Counted from the first letter of the stretch, positions 25,089-34,949 are shown. The stretch is DNA of 64,000 nucleotides from Thalassovita sp. (GCF_963691685.1 NZ_OY829290.1:3348001-3412000), one strand, 5' to 3'. Made by a program: numbers and translations. Notes: generated from the letters alone by a model not told the origin.

Positions 25089-26435
25089 ATGACCAAACAT
25101 AGCAAACTACTGGCTGGCTCAGCGCTTGCGCTGGCCCTGATGGCCCAGGGGGTATCGGCCGATACCATCCGCTTCTGGACCACCGAAGAACAGCCCGAGC
25201 GTCTGGCGAAACAAGAAGCCATGGCTGCCGATTTCCAGAAATCCACTGGCATCGAAGTGACCGTGATCCCGGTTTCGGAATCCGATCTCGGCACCCGCGC
25301 CACCGCCGCCTTTGCGGCAGGCGACCTGCCGGATGTGATATATCACACCCTGCAATACGCCCTGCCCTGGGCCGAAGCCGGCATTCTGGACACCGAAGCT
25401 GCCACCGAAGTTGTCTCTGAGCTGGGCACCGACACGTTCGCCCCCGGCGCCTTGGCGATGGCCAACTACGAAGGCGAAACCGCCTCGGTTCCGGTTGATG
25501 GCTGGACCCAGATGGTGGTCTACCGCAAGGACCTGTTTGAGGCCAACGGCCTTGAGGCCCCAACCACCTTTGGCGCTGTCACCGCCGCGCTGGAGAAACT
25601 GCACAACCCGCCAGAAATGTTCGGCTTCGTTGCCGCCACCAAAGTGGATGAAAACTTCATGAGCCAGGTTCTGGAACATGTGTTCCTGGCCAATGGTGTC
25701 AGCCCTGTGGGCGCAGATGGCTTCCAGCCACTGGACGTGAAAGCCACCACTGAGGTTCTGGATTTCTACAAATCCATCGCCGCAGCCTCGCCTCCGGGTG
25801 ATCTCTACTGGAAGCAATCGCGTGAGCTCTACTTCTCGGGCAATGCTGCGATGATCATCTGGTCGCCCTTCATCCTGGATGAACTGGCCGGTCTGCGCGA
25901 CAGCGCCCCGCCCACCATCAACGATGATCCGACCTCGGCGGCACTGGCCTCGATGACCGGTATCGTCACCAACTTCGCCGGCCCGTCGAACCCTGATGGC
26001 GCCGCCTGGGGTGACGTGCGTTACTTCGGCATCACTTCGGACGCAGACACCGACAACGCAATGGAGTTTGTGAAATTCTCGATGGATGCGGGCTACGGCC
26101 AGACCCTGTCGATCGCACCTGAGGGCAAATTCCCTGTGCGTGCCGGCACCGAAGCTGAGCCGAAGAAGTTCAAAGAGCTGTGGGCGACCCTGCCGGTTGG
26201 CGTGGACCGCAAGGCCCCGCTGGGTGACCTCTATGCGCAAGAGATGATTGACGAAATCGTCGGTGGCCTGGAAGTGGCCCAGCGCTGGGGCGTGGCCGAA
26301 GGTCAGCTCTCGCTGGCGTCGAAAATGATCAACAGCCAAGCGATCAACCGCGTGGTGCGCCAGTACATCGACGGTGAGGTGGATGCCGCCGCAGCCGTGG
26401 CCGCCATGAACGACGAACTGTCGAAAATCAACTAA
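25089..26435 (+). CDS. aglE: ABC sugar transporter, periplasmic binding protein (AglE-like)
   Basis: A 448-residue solute-binding protein. Signal peptide residues 1-20 (KLLAGSALALALMAQGVSA), then DTIRFWTTEEQPERLAKQ. Trp and Tyr residues that could stack on sugar are present (WTQMVVYRKD, LYWKQSRELYF). GGGAGGAAGAC precedes the ATG at 25089. The gene set resembles the alpha-glucoside AglEFGK importers. The companion hydrolase in this operon makes a glucosyl- or mannosyl-glycerate-like solute a good candidate ligand. Confidence 0.85.
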   Translation: MTKHSKLLAGSALALALMAQGVSADTIRFWTTEEQPERLAKQEAMAADFQKSTGIEVTVIPVSESDLGTRATAAFAAGDLPDVIYHTLQYALPWAEAGILDTEAATEVVSELGTDTFAPGALAMANYEGETASVPVDGWTQMVVYRKDLFEANGLEAPTTFGAVTAALEKLHNPPEMFGFVAATKVDENFMSQVLEHVFLANGVSPVGADGFQPLDVKATTEVLDFYKSIAAASPPGDLYWKQSRELYFSGNAAMIIWSPFILDELAGLRDSAPPTINDDPTSAALASMTGIVTNFAGPSNPDGAAWGDVRYFGITSDADTDNAMEFVKFSMDAGYGQTLSIAPEGKFPVRAGTEAEPKKFKELWATLPVGVDRKAPLGDLYAQEMIDEIVGGLEVAQRWGVAEGQLSLASKMINSQAINRVVRQYIDGEVDAAAAVAAMNDELSKIN

Positions 26436-26446
26436 CGGTGACGGCG

Positions 26447-26473
26447 GGGGCCTGAACTGCGGTTCAGGTCCCC
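26447..26473 (+). promoter_or_regulatory. Intercistronic hairpin after aglE
   Basis: GGGGCCTGAAC, a short loop, then GTTCAGG-T-CCCC, 11 bp after the aglE stop and without a T tract. It is the same arrangement as after the other binding-protein gene at 19922-19951. Confidence 0.65.
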
Positions 26474-26486
26474 ACCCCTTCCTGAC

Positions 26487-27737
26487 ATGACACATTCCCC
26501 GCTCCCCCCGCCCCCGCTGCCTCCGCGTGGTGTGACCCCGCTTGCCCGGCGCGAAGCCCGGCTGGCCTGGGGGTTGCTTGCGCCCACGTTGATCTCGGTT
26601 GCCCTGGTCGTGGTGATCCCGCTGCTGGCGATCTTCTGGATCAGTTTCAAACCCATTGGTCTGGCCGATCTGCGCCCGCCTGCCCCGATCCTGCGCGAAT
26701 CCCTGCGCGGTTCCGGTGACAGCCTGCGCATCGAATACCGGCTGCGCAATTCCAGCCAGGACAAGGTGATCGAAAACGTCGTGATCACCGACACGCTGCC
26801 GACGGATCTGACCGTTACCGGTGACCTGCCCGCCGGCTGCGCCCTGACCGGCCGTGACCTGCGCTGTGCCTTTGACCAGCTGGAGGGGGGCTATAACGAA
26901 CGGCTGCGCATTCCTGTGGCCGCAGCGGATGAAGACGCCGCCGAAGAGGCCGCTGAAGGCTCCGAGCCACTGGTCAGCGGTGAGGCGGACAGCATACTGA
27001 CGAATTTCGAGTTTTCGACCGAAAACTTCGCCCGCATCTTTGACAGCGATGAGTTCATCGCCGTCATGAGGGTCACCCTGTTCTACACGGTGTTTGGCAC
27101 CATCGGCGCACTGGGTGTCGGCCTGTTTGCCGCCCTGCTACTGAACAAGAGCTTCAAGGGTCAGGGCATCCTGCGCGGGCTTTACCTGTTTCCATACGTG
27201 GCCCCTGTTATCGCCGTCGCCTTCAGCTGGCTCATCCTGTTTGATCCTTTCTCAGGCTCGGCCAATGCGTTGCTGATCCGGATGGGCGTGACCGAAGGGG
27301 CAATCAACTTCTTTGGCGAACGTCCCCTGGCGCTGATCATGGTCACGGTGTTTGAAATCTGGCGCTATTTCCCGCTGTCCTTCCTGTTCATTCTGGCGCG
27401 AATGCAGTCGATTGACACCGATATGTATGAGGCCGCCGATATGGATGGCGCCAGCCCGTTCCAGAAATTCTGGTACCTCAGCCTGCCACAGCTCCTTGGT
27501 ATCCTGTCGGTGCTGTTCCTCCTGCGCTTCATTTGGACCTTCAACAAGTTTGACGACATCTTCCTGCTGACCGGGGGCAATGCGGGCACGCGGACCCTGA
27601 CGGTGAATGTCTACGAACAGGCCTTTGCGATCTCCAACATCGGGGCCGGTGCGGCTGTGGCGGTGGTGATTTTCCTCTGCCTGCTCAGCTTTTCGGTCTT
27701 CTTCTTCCGCTTCATGAGCCGAGAGGAGGGTCTGTGA
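26487..27737 (+). CDS. aglF: ABC permease (AglF-like) with a DUF11-like periplasmic insertion
   Basis: A 416-residue inner-membrane permease, longer than the roughly 300 residues usual for MalF-type partners. After the first membrane segment (about residues 28-55) comes an insertion to about residue 188. Residues 79-142 of it read like a DUF11 beta-domain: LRIEYRLRNSS, NVVITDTLPTDLTV, LPAGCAL and LRCAFDQLEGG, then an acidic linker. The remaining membrane segments and the EAA loop (MYEAADMDGASPFQKFWYLSLPQLL) are normal. No clear ribosome site precedes the ATG at 26487. Confidence 0.88.
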   Translation: MTHSPLPPPPLPPRGVTPLARREARLAWGLLAPTLISVALVVVIPLLAIFWISFKPIGLADLRPPAPILRESLRGSGDSLRIEYRLRNSSQDKVIENVVITDTLPTDLTVTGDLPAGCALTGRDLRCAFDQLEGGYNERLRIPVAAADEDAAEEAAEGSEPLVSGEADSILTNFEFSTENFARIFDSDEFIAVMRVTLFYTVFGTIGALGVGLFAALLLNKSFKGQGILRGLYLFPYVAPVIAVAFSWLILFDPFSGSANALLIRMGVTEGAINFFGERPLALIMVTVFEIWRYFPLSFLFILARMQSIDTDMYEAADMDGASPFQKFWYLSLPQLLGILSVLFLLRFIWTFNKFDDIFLLTGGNAGTRTLTVNVYEQAFAISNIGAGAAVAVVIFLCLLSFSVFFFRFMSREEGL

Positions 27738-27776
27738 TGGGTCTGTTTACGAGCCGTGTTCAGGCGCTTGTTGTTC

Positions 27777-27840
27777 AGGGGCTTTGCCCCTCTGGGTCTG
27801 CGACCCATTCACCCCAGAGTATTTTTGAAACGTTGAAAGG
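27777..27840 (+). repeat. Dispersed hairpin-plus-GAGTATTT repeat, copy A
   Basis: A GC-rich hairpin AGGGGC-TTT-GCCCCT and a second one, CTGGGTC...GACCC, then the tail GAGTATTTTTGAAACG-TTGAAAGG at 27817-27840. It lies between the two permease genes; its tail also supplies the AAGGAG ribosome site of the next gene. Confidence 0.7.
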
Positions 27841-27849
27841 AGCAGTCAG

Positions 27850-29064
27850 ATGCGGATCTTTCTGAACGGCGCCTTTACCGCCGCCCTGCTGGGGGGCCTG
27901 TGGATGATGGTTCTGGCCACCACCTTTGCCGTGGCCGCCGCCTTTGCCACCGGTGAGGCGTTTCGCCCGGACCTGTTGCTATCGCTCCTCTGGGGGCTGA
28001 TCGGTAGCTTAGCGGTTGTCTATACTGGGCCCGGCAAATCCCTCTCGATGGTGATCGGGACGGCGGCGCTGGTTGCCTTGTCGGTGATCGGCCTGCCCCC
28101 GGTGGTCGCAGAGCTGAGCCTTACGGCGCGGATCCTGGTCAATGGGGCCTTGGGGCTGATCTTTGGCCTCAGCCAGCCGGTGCTGCTGGCCGAGGTGGCC
28201 GGCCCCGGGTCCCAGACCCGCCACGCGATTGAGGATGCGGTGATCCGGTTCCTCACCGGGTTTGGCTATATCTTCTTCACCGCGATTGTGGCGATCCCGT
28301 TTTACGTCATGGTGATGACCAGCCTCAAAAGCCAATCCGAGCTGCTGAAGAACCCGCTGGATTTCTCCATCGATCTGTCCAAGGGCTGGGATCTGTTCCG
28401 CTCATATGTGGAGCTGTTCCGGGACTTCAATTTTGGCGACTACCTGCTGAATTCCATGCTGATTTCGGTGCTGACGGTCTTCATCACCCTGCTGTTTTCG
28501 GTGCCCGGCGCCTATGCGGTGGCGCGGCTGCGGTTCAAAGGCCGGGCGGTGCTGTCCCGCTCGATCCTGTTGATCTACATGGTGCCGATCATCGTGCTGG
28601 CGCTGCCGATCTACATCGCCTTTTCAGTCACGGGACTGCGCAACACGGTGGTGGGGATCCTGCTGATCTATCCGGTGACCACCATCCCCGTCGCGCTTTA
28701 CATGCTGCAGGGCTACTTCCGGGGTCTGCCACATGAGATCGAAGAGGCCGGGCTGATGGATGGCCTCAGCCGTCTGGCGGTGATCTGGAAGATCACCCTG
28801 CCCCTGTCGCTGCCGGCGCTGGCGTCGGTCTCGCTCTATGTCTTCATGATTGCCTGGAACGAGTTTCTGCTGGCCTTCATGCTGCTGGATGATCCTTCCA
28901 AGTTCACGCTGACCCGCGGGATTGCCAGCCTCAACTCATCTGAAATTCCCCGCCAGCACCTGATGGCCGGATCGGTGATCGCCACCGTCCCGATCATGGT
29001 GCTGTTCCTGGGACTTGAACGCTTCATGACCAAAGGCCTGACGGCCGGATCCGTCAAAGGATAA
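27850..29064 (+). CDS. aglG: ABC permease (AglG-like) with extra N-terminal membrane domain
   Basis: A 404-residue permease. Residues 1-125 form about four extra hydrophobic segments (FTAALLGGLWMMVLATTFAV, LLLSLLWGLIGSLAVVY and two more) that ordinary MalG-type permeases of about 280 residues lack. The canonical part starts near residue 135 (GYIFFTAIVAIPFYVMVMTSLKS), with the EAA loop HEIEEAGLMDGLSRLAVIWK near residue 297. AAGGAG precedes the ATG. It is the partner of the preceding permease. Confidence 0.88.
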   Translation: MRIFLNGAFTAALLGGLWMMVLATTFAVAAAFATGEAFRPDLLLSLLWGLIGSLAVVYTGPGKSLSMVIGTAALVALSVIGLPPVVAELSLTARILVNGALGLIFGLSQPVLLAEVAGPGSQTRHAIEDAVIRFLTGFGYIFFTAIVAIPFYVMVMTSLKSQSELLKNPLDFSIDLSKGWDLFRSYVELFRDFNFGDYLLNSMLISVLTVFITLLFSVPGAYAVARLRFKGRAVLSRSILLIYMVPIIVLALPIYIAFSVTGLRNTVVGILLIYPVTTIPVALYMLQGYFRGLPHEIEEAGLMDGLSRLAVIWKITLPLSLPALASVSLYVFMIAWNEFLLAFMLLDDPSKFTLTRGIASLNSSEIPRQHLMAGSVIATVPIMVLFLGLERFMTKGLTAGSVKG

Positions 29065-29068
29065 GAAA

Positions 29069-30379
29069 ATGACCAATGCCAGAGATCACATCAGCCTAGA
29101 TGAGCAGGCCCGCGCGGTGCTGCGCGGAAATGACCGAGGCGGCTATTCCGTGCCGACAGACGGGCTCTACCCGTACCAGTGGAACTGGGACAGCGGCTTT
29201 GCCGCCTGGGGCTTTGCCCAGTTTGACCTGCCCCGCGCCTGGTCCGAGCTGGAAACGCTGTTTTCGGGCCAGTGGCCCACCGGCATGCTGCCCCACATCC
29301 TGTTTCACCGCCCAGATCCCGGCTACTTCCCGGGACCCGAGGTCTGGGGCACGGAGGGGCTGGGGCCTGTGCCCTCCTCCGGCATCAGCCAGCCCCCCGT
29401 CGCGGCGACCTTTACCCGGCTGACCTATGAAAAAGACCGCGCTGCGGGCCGCGCCCATATCGAAGCGCTTTACCCAAAACTGCTGGCCTGGCATCGCTGG
29501 TTCATGCAGTGGCGCTGCCATGAGGGGATGATCTTTGTCACCCACCCCTGGGAGTCGGGCCGCGACAACACGGTGGACTGGGACGGGCCGATGGCGGCCA
29601 TCGACCCGGTCGGCGTAGAACCCTACACCCGCCGCGACACCGCCCATGTGGATCCGCATATGCGCCCCACCAAAGAAGACTATGACCGCTACCTCTACCT
29701 GGTGCAGCGGGGCCGGGATCTGGGCTGGGATGATGCCAAAATGGCCGACAGCATGCCCTTCAAGGTCGCCGACCCTACCATGACCTTCATCCTGTTGCGG
29801 GCCAACCGCGATCTGGTGGCCCTGGCCGCGGAACTTGGCGAAGACAGCGCCGAGATCGAAGGCTGGATCAAAGTGCTGGAAGAGGGCGCCGAACGGCTGC
29901 GCAACCCGGCCAGCGGTGTCTTTGAGGCGATTGACCTCAACACCGGGGCCCATGCGGGCAATGTGACCTCAGCGGCCTTCCTGTGCTGGTATGCAGGCAT
30001 CGAATGCCCGGTGATGCTGGGCGAATTGATGGAGGCTTTTGAGGCCAGCCAATTCCCGGTGCCCAGCCAGAAAACCAGCAGCGACAGGTTTGATGCCATG
30101 CGCTACTGGCGCGGCCCGACCTGGACTATGATGAATGCCATCACCGCACTGGGGCTGATCGATATGGGCCACCCGGACGCCGCAGAAGAGCTGCGCATCC
30201 GCTCCGCCCGGCTGCTGGCAGAACGCGGCTTTGCCGAATATTTCAACCCGCATACCGGTGACCCGGCAGGCGGCGGCACCTTCACCTGGACCGCCGCGAT
30301 CTGGCTGGCCTGGGCCTCGCCCAGCGCGCCCGCCTATCAAGGCGCCACGCAAACTGAGCCGCAGAGAGGAGAGCAGTGA
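29069..30379 (+). CDS. MGH1/GH63-like glycoside hydrolase
   Basis: A 436-residue cytosolic protein (no signal peptide) of the (alpha/alpha)6-barrel type seen in trehalase, GH63 and mannosylglycerate/glucosylglycerate hydrolases. Landmarks are [20 protein letters not shown] near residue 31, [14 protein letters not shown] near residue 168, and the C-terminal [15 protein letters not shown] and [16 protein letters not shown], where the Asp in ESGRDN and the Glu in AEYFNP are the likely acid/base pair. Being in an ABC importer operon, it should split the imported solute. Glucosylglycerate, mannosylglycerate or another small alpha-glycoside fits; the sequence does not decide. Confidence 0.82.
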   Translation: MTNARDHISLDEQARAVLRGNDRGGYSVPTDGLYPYQWNWDSGFAAWGFAQFDLPRAWSELETLFSGQWPTGMLPHILFHRPDPGYFPGPEVWGTEGLGPVPSSGISQPPVAATFTRLTYEKDRAAGRAHIEALYPKLLAWHRWFMQWRCHEGMIFVTHPWESGRDNTVDWDGPMAAIDPVGVEPYTRRDTAHVDPHMRPTKEDYDRYLYLVQRGRDLGWDDAKMADSMPFKVADPTMTFILLRANRDLVALAAELGEDSAEIEGWIKVLEEGAERLRNPASGVFEAIDLNTGAHAGNVTSAAFLCWYAGIECPVMLGELMEAFEASQFPVPSQKTSSDRFDAMRYWRGPTWTMMNAITALGLIDMGHPDAAEELRIRSARLLAERGFAEYFNPHTGDPAGGGTFTWTAAIWLAWASPSAPAYQGATQTEPQRGEQ

Positions 30380-31425
30380 TGGGATCAATCAAGCTAAACG
30401 CGGTTGAGAAATGGTACGGCGAGGTGCAGGTCATCAAAGGCGTCGACCTGGAGATTGAAGACGGTGAATTCATCGTCTTCGTCGGCCCCTCAGGCTGTGG
30501 CAAGTCCACCCTTCTGCGGATGATCGGCGGGTTGGAAGATATCTCGCGCGGGACGCTGGACATTGACGGGCGCGATGTCACCGCCGAGCCCCCCGCCAAA
30601 CGTGGCCTGGCGATGGTGTTTCAGTCCTACGCGCTCTACCCGCATATGTCGGTGCGCGACAATATGGGCTTCAGCCTGAAAACCTCAGGCGCCCCGAAGG
30701 AGGAGATCACCCGCAAGGTTGATGCCGCCGCTGAGGTGCTGAAACTGGAACCCTATCTGGATCGCCGCCCCAAGGACCTGTCTGGCGGTCAGCGCCAGCG
30801 GGTGGCCATCGGGCGCTGTATCGTGCGCGATCCCACGGCATTTTTGTTCGACGAACCCCTGTCGAACCTCGACGCGGCGCTGCGGGTCGAAATGCGCTAT
30901 GAGATTGCCAAGCTGCACCAGCGACTGAAATCCACCATGATCTATGTGACCCACGATCAGGTGGAGGCAATGACACTGGCCGACAGGATTGTGGTGCTGG
31001 AGTTTGGCAAAATCGCCCAGGTCGGCACCCCGCGCGAACTTTATGAACGCCCGGCCAACCTGTTTGTCGCCCAGTTCATCGGCAGCCCAAAGATGAACAT
31101 CCTGCCCTGCACCACCGAGGCCGGCCGCTACAGTCTGACCGGTGGCCGCGGCGGCACTTTCGCTGGCGACCGCGCGGCCGAACATCTGGGTATCCGCCCC
31201 GAACACATCACCTTGGGTGCTGAGGGCAGTGGCCAATGTGATGGCACCGTGGATGTGATCGAATACCTGGGGGCGGACAGCTATCTGGTGATCGATGGCG
31301 GCCCCTTGGGGCAGATCACCGTGCGCGAAAGCGGCGACACTGCGCTCACCGAAGGCGAACGTGTTGGCCTGAGATTTGATCCGGAACGTCTGTCGTTTTT
31401 TGACGCAGACGGATTGCGGGTCTGA
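30379..31425 (+). CDS. aglK: ABC sugar transporter ATP-binding protein (AglK-like)
   Basis: A 348-residue MalK-type ATPase: Walker [11 protein letters not shown]-loop [31 protein letters not shown], Walker [23 protein letters not shown], and a C-terminal TOBE domain. The stop of the hydrolase gene (TGA) overlaps the ATG at 30379; AGGAG seven bases before favours this ATG over the GTG three bases upstream. It is the last gene of the operon. Confidence 0.94.
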   Translation: MGSIKLNAVEKWYGEVQVIKGVDLEIEDGEFIVFVGPSGCGKSTLLRMIGGLEDISRGTLDIDGRDVTAEPPAKRGLAMVFQSYALYPHMSVRDNMGFSLKTSGAPKEEITRKVDAAAEVLKLEPYLDRRPKDLSGGQRQRVAIGRCIVRDPTAFLFDEPLSNLDAALRVEMRYEIAKLHQRLKSTMIYVTHDQVEAMTLADRIVVLEFGKIAQVGTPRELYERPANLFVAQFIGSPKMNILPCTTEAGRYSLTGGRGGTFAGDRAAEHLGIRPEHITLGAEGSGQCDGTVDVIEYLGADSYLVIDGGPLGQITVRESGDTALTEGERVGLRFDPERLSFFDADGLRV

Positions 31426-31434
31426 CACGAAAAA

Positions 31435-31487
31435 GGGGGGCTTCGCCCCCCTTAGACCCCCCAGAGTATTTGTAAAAACGATGAAAG
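31435..31487 (+). repeat. Dispersed hairpin-plus-GAGTATTT repeat, copy B
   Basis: A hairpin GGGGGG-CTTCG-CCCCCC (31435-31451) and the tail GAGTATTTGTAAAAACGATG with AAAG (31464-31487). It lies just after the aglK stop and may also act as terminator between the convergent genes. Confidence 0.7.
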
Positions 31488-31526
31488 CGCCTTTCAATGT
31501 TCCCTAAATACTCAATGTCTCCACGC

Positions 31527-34500
31527 TCAAGACGCGCGCACCGCTTGCAGGGCTTTCTCAGCTGTTGGTTTTAGCGCTTTGACGCTGGCCTCTTTCACCG
31601 GGCCGTAGCCGCGGAATTCCTGCGGCAGGGTCAGGAACCGGCGGGTATCGTCCAACGTGTCCTCAGACACTTTGCCGGTGATCTCGGTCAGTCCGGCCAT
31701 AAACCAATCGCGCAGCCCCCGCTCCATCCGGCGTTCGGCGGTATAGCCGAACAGGTCCAGCTTGCTGCCACGCAGGGTTTTGAGGCCCGCCAGACGCGCC
31801 ATAAAAGGCGACATCCAGGGACCAAAACTGCGTTTCATCGGCCGGCCGCGGGCGTCTTTCTTGCGTGACAGCAGCGGCGGCGCCATGTGGTAGACCTTCT
31901 TGTAGCCGTCTTCGAACTCGGCCTTCAGGATATCGTCAAACCCGGTCTGGCTGTGCAGGCGGGCCACCTCATATTCGTCTTTGATCGCCATCAGGCGGAA
32001 CAGGGTTTTGGCCGCTTCGCGGGTCAGCTCCTCCTCATGTTCTGGCGGCAGGCTGGCGCGGAAGGCGGCGATGGTGTCGGCAAACCGCAGGGCGTAGGCC
32101 TCATCCTGATAATCTTTCAGGAAATCGACGCGCAGGGCGATCACCGCCTCCAGGCTGTCGTCCACCTCAGGCTCCTGCGGCAGGACGCGGGTGGCATCCA
32201 CCGCCATCACACGGCCCAGATCAAAGGCACGGGCGTTTTTCTCAATCGCCACGCCGTTGAGCTCAATCGCCTGTTTCAAAGCCGCCTCAGACACCGGCAC
32301 CAGACCTTTTTGCCAGGCGGCGCCCAGCATCATCACATTGGCAAAGACCGCATCCCCCAGCAGCGCCTCAGCCGCTTTGTTTGCATCAAAGCCCGCCACG
32401 TTTTCAGTGCCAACCGCATTGCGAATCATCTGTTCGCGGCGATCCACCTTCAGCGCCGCGTCGCGTTTCAGAACCAGATCCCCGGTCGGCATTTCGGCGC
32501 GATTGAGGATCACCTCGGTGCCCGGACGGTAATGGAACGAGGCTTTGGGCGCAGAGGACACCACCATATCGCAGCCGATCACCGCATGGGCCGCGCCCTG
32601 ATCGATGCGCACCTGATGTACCGCCTCAGGCGTTTCGCCCAGACGGATGTAGCTGAGCACCGTACCGAATTTCTGCGCAAAGCCGGTGAAATCGAGAACC
32701 GAGGAGCCGCGCCCCTCAATATGGGCGGCCATGGTGATTAGCGCGCCGACCGTCACAACGCCGGTGCCGCCCACCCCCGTGACCAGCAGGTCAAACGGTG
32801 TCGCGAGCGAACGCATTTTGGGCTGCGGCAGATCTGCCAGCAGTGCGGGCATGTCCAGATCGGCGCCGGATTTCTTGCGCCGTTCCACTCCTTCGATGGT
32901 TACGAAACTGGGGCAGAACCCGTTGAGGCAGCTGAAATCCTTGTTGCAGTTTGACAGGTTCACCCGGCGTTTGCGGCCCAATGGGGTTTCCACCGGCTCC
33001 ACACTCAGGCAGTTGGATTCCACCGAACAATCGCCACAGCCTTCGCAGACCAGCGGGTTGATGACGGCGAATTTCTTCGGATCTTCCATCTTGCCACGTT
33101 TGCGGCGGCGGCGTTTTTCGGTGGCGCAGGTCTGTTCGTAGATCAGCACCGACACACCTTTTACCTCACGCAGCTCGCGCTGCACCGCGTCCATGTCTTC
33201 GCGCGGATGGAAGGTGATGCCGCTGGGGTATTCGGCGCGGTCAAACTTGCCGATATCGTCGGAGACCAGCGCGATCCGCTGCACCCCTTCGGCGCGGCTG
33301 GCCTGCGCGATGCCCAGGACTGAGACCGGCCCGTCCACAGGCTGGCCGCCGGTCATGGCAACCGCATCATTGTAGAGCACCTTGAAGGTGATATTGGCGT
33401 TTTCCGCCACCGCCTGGCGCACCGCAAGGGAGCCGGAGTGGTACCAGGTGCCCTCCCCCAAGTTCTGGAAAATATGTTTGCCACCGTTGAACTTACTGGC
33501 AACCACATGGGGCACACCTTCGCCACCCATCTGGGCATAGCCCACCGTATTACGCCCCATCCAGGAGGCCATGACGTGACAGCCGATGCCCGACGCCGCG
33601 ATGGAGCCATCGGGCACCTTGGTGGAGGTGTTATGCGGGCAGCCTGAGCAGAAATAGGGGGTGCGGTTGGCGCCGGGCAGGTTCAGCATCGGCGGCTGTG
33701 GCGCGGTCAGCTCCTGCGCTTTGGCCATCAGGCCCTCTTCGGGGAAGAACCGGTCCAGACGTTCGGCGATCACCGGCACCAGATCCAGCGGGCTCAACTC
33801 GCCGGTCCAGGGCAACAGCGGATCGCCAGCAGCGCGGTGTTTGCCGACCATTTTCTGCGGTTTGTCACCGGGCCAGTCGTAGAAGTATTCCTTGAACTGG
33901 CTTTCGATGATGCCGCGTTTTTCTTCGATCACCAACACCTCTTCCTTGCCCTTCACAAAGGCAAGCGCGTCGCGGCGGGCCAGCGGCCAGACCATGCCAA
34001 CCTTGTAAATATCGATACCCAAACGACGGCAGGCGGCGGCGTCCAGCCCCAGCAGGCGCAGCGCCTCCATCGTGTCCAGATGGCCTTTGCCGGTGGTGAC
34101 GATACCAAACTTGGCATCTTTGACGTCATAGATCCGTTTGTCGATCGGATTGGCCTCCACAAAGGCCTCCACCGCACTGAGCTTATAGCCGATGCGGGTC
34201 TCAATCTCGGGGCTGGGCAGGTCACCGTGGCGCACATGGATGCCGTTCGGGGGCAGCTCCACCTCGGGATAGGTAAACTCCCGATCCTTATGCAACGGCA
34301 CCGAACGGCCGCTTTCCACGGTTTCCGAAATCGCTTTGAACCCCACCCAGGTGCCGGAATAGCGCGAGAGGGCGAAACCGTATTCACCATACTCCAGATA
34401 TTCCTCAACCGAGGCGGGGTTCAGCGTGGGCATGAACCAGGTCATGAAGGCCACATCGGACTGATGCGGCATGGAGGAGCTTACACAACCATGGTCATCG

Positions 34501-34949
34501 CCCGCGACCACAAGCACACCGCCTTTGGGGGAGGATCCATAGGCGTTGCCGTGGCGCAAAGCATCGCCCGAACGATCAACGCCCGGACCTTTGCCGTACC
34601 ACATGGAAAAGACCCCCTCGACCTCACATTCAGGGTCAAGGCTGGCCTGTTGGGCGCCCAGCACAGCGGTGGCGCCCAGATCTTCGTTCACGGCGGGCAT
34701 GAAGGTGATGTCATGCGCTTCAACCGTTTTACGCGCGCGCCACAGCTCTAGATCCAGACCGCCCAGGGGTGATCCGCGGTAGCCTGAAACGAAGCCCGCC
34801 GTCTTGGTGCCCGCCGCCCGGTCCCGACGGGTCTGTTCCAGCATGATCCGCACCAGCGCCTGCGTTCCGGTGAGGAACACACGGCCCTCTTCCAGATCAT
34901 AGCGGTCATTAAGTTTATATTGGGTGAATCCCTGTGGCTGGGCGGTCAT
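31527..34949 (-). CDS. Indolepyruvate ferredoxin oxidoreductase family protein (fused subunits)
   Basis: A 1140-residue cytosolic enzyme fusing the alpha and gamma parts of 2-oxoacid:ferredoxin oxidoreductases. N-terminal pyrimidine-like domain (GFVSGYRGSPLGGLD), TPP domain with FCSGCPHNTST and YNDAVAMTGGQP, a ferredoxin-like cluster segment CEGCGDCSVESNC plus CNKDFSCLNGFCPSF, and a C-terminal gamma domain (LLVTGVGGTGVVTVGAL). It oxidatively decarboxylates aryl or branched 2-oxoacids in amino acid breakdown. The ATG at 34949 follows GAGG; a 113-residue upstream extension is rejected. The divergent Lrp regulator fits amino acid control. Confidence 0.92.
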   Translation of the reverse strand: MTAQPQGFTQYKLNDRYDLEEGRVFLTGTQALVRIMLEQTRRDRAAGTKTAGFVSGYRGSPLGGLDLELWRARKTVEAHDITFMPAVNEDLGATAVLGAQQASLDPECEVEGVFSMWYGKGPGVDRSGDALRHGNAYGSSPKGGVLVVAGDDHGCVSSSMPHQSDVAFMTWFMPTLNPASVEEYLEYGEYGFALSRYSGTWVGFKAISETVESGRSVPLHKDREFTYPEVELPPNGIHVRHGDLPSPEIETRIGYKLSAVEAFVEANPIDKRIYDVKDAKFGIVTTGKGHLDTMEALRLLGLDAAACRRLGIDIYKVGMVWPLARRDALAFVKGKEEVLVIEEKRGIIESQFKEYFYDWPGDKPQKMVGKHRAAGDPLLPWTGELSPLDLVPVIAERLDRFFPEEGLMAKAQELTAPQPPMLNLPGANRTPYFCSGCPHNTSTKVPDGSIAASGIGCHVMASWMGRNTVGYAQMGGEGVPHVVASKFNGGKHIFQNLGEGTWYHSGSLAVRQAVAENANITFKVLYNDAVAMTGGQPVDGPVSVLGIAQASRAEGVQRIALVSDDIGKFDRAEYPSGITFHPREDMDAVQRELREVKGVSVLIYEQTCATEKRRRRKRGKMEDPKKFAVINPLVCEGCGDCSVESNCLSVEPVETPLGRKRRVNLSNCNKDFSCLNGFCPSFVTIEGVERRKKSGADLDMPALLADLPQPKMRSLATPFDLLVTGVGGTGVVTVGALITMAAHIEGRGSSVLDFTGFAQKFGTVLSYIRLGETPEAVHQVRIDQGAAHAVIGCDMVVSSAPKASFHYRPGTEVILNRAEMPTGDLVLKRDAALKVDRREQMIRNAVGTENVAGFDANKAAEALLGDAVFANVMMLGAAWQKGLVPVSEAALKQAIELNGVAIEKNARAFDLGRVMAVDATRVLPQEPEVDDSLEAVIALRVDFLKDYQDEAYALRFADTIAAFRASLPPEHEEELTREAAKTLFRLMAIKDEYEVARLHSQTGFDDILKAEFEDGYKKVYHMAPPLLSRKKDARGRPMKRSFGPWMSPFMARLAGLKTLRGSKLDLFGYTAERRMERGLRDWFMAGLTEITGKVSEDTLDDTRRFLTLPQEFRGYGPVKEASVKALKPTAEKALQAVRAS

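Noticed and set aside
25119..26495. Open frame of 458 codons on the minus strand
   Set aside because: Antisense to the aglE gene; no signal or family.
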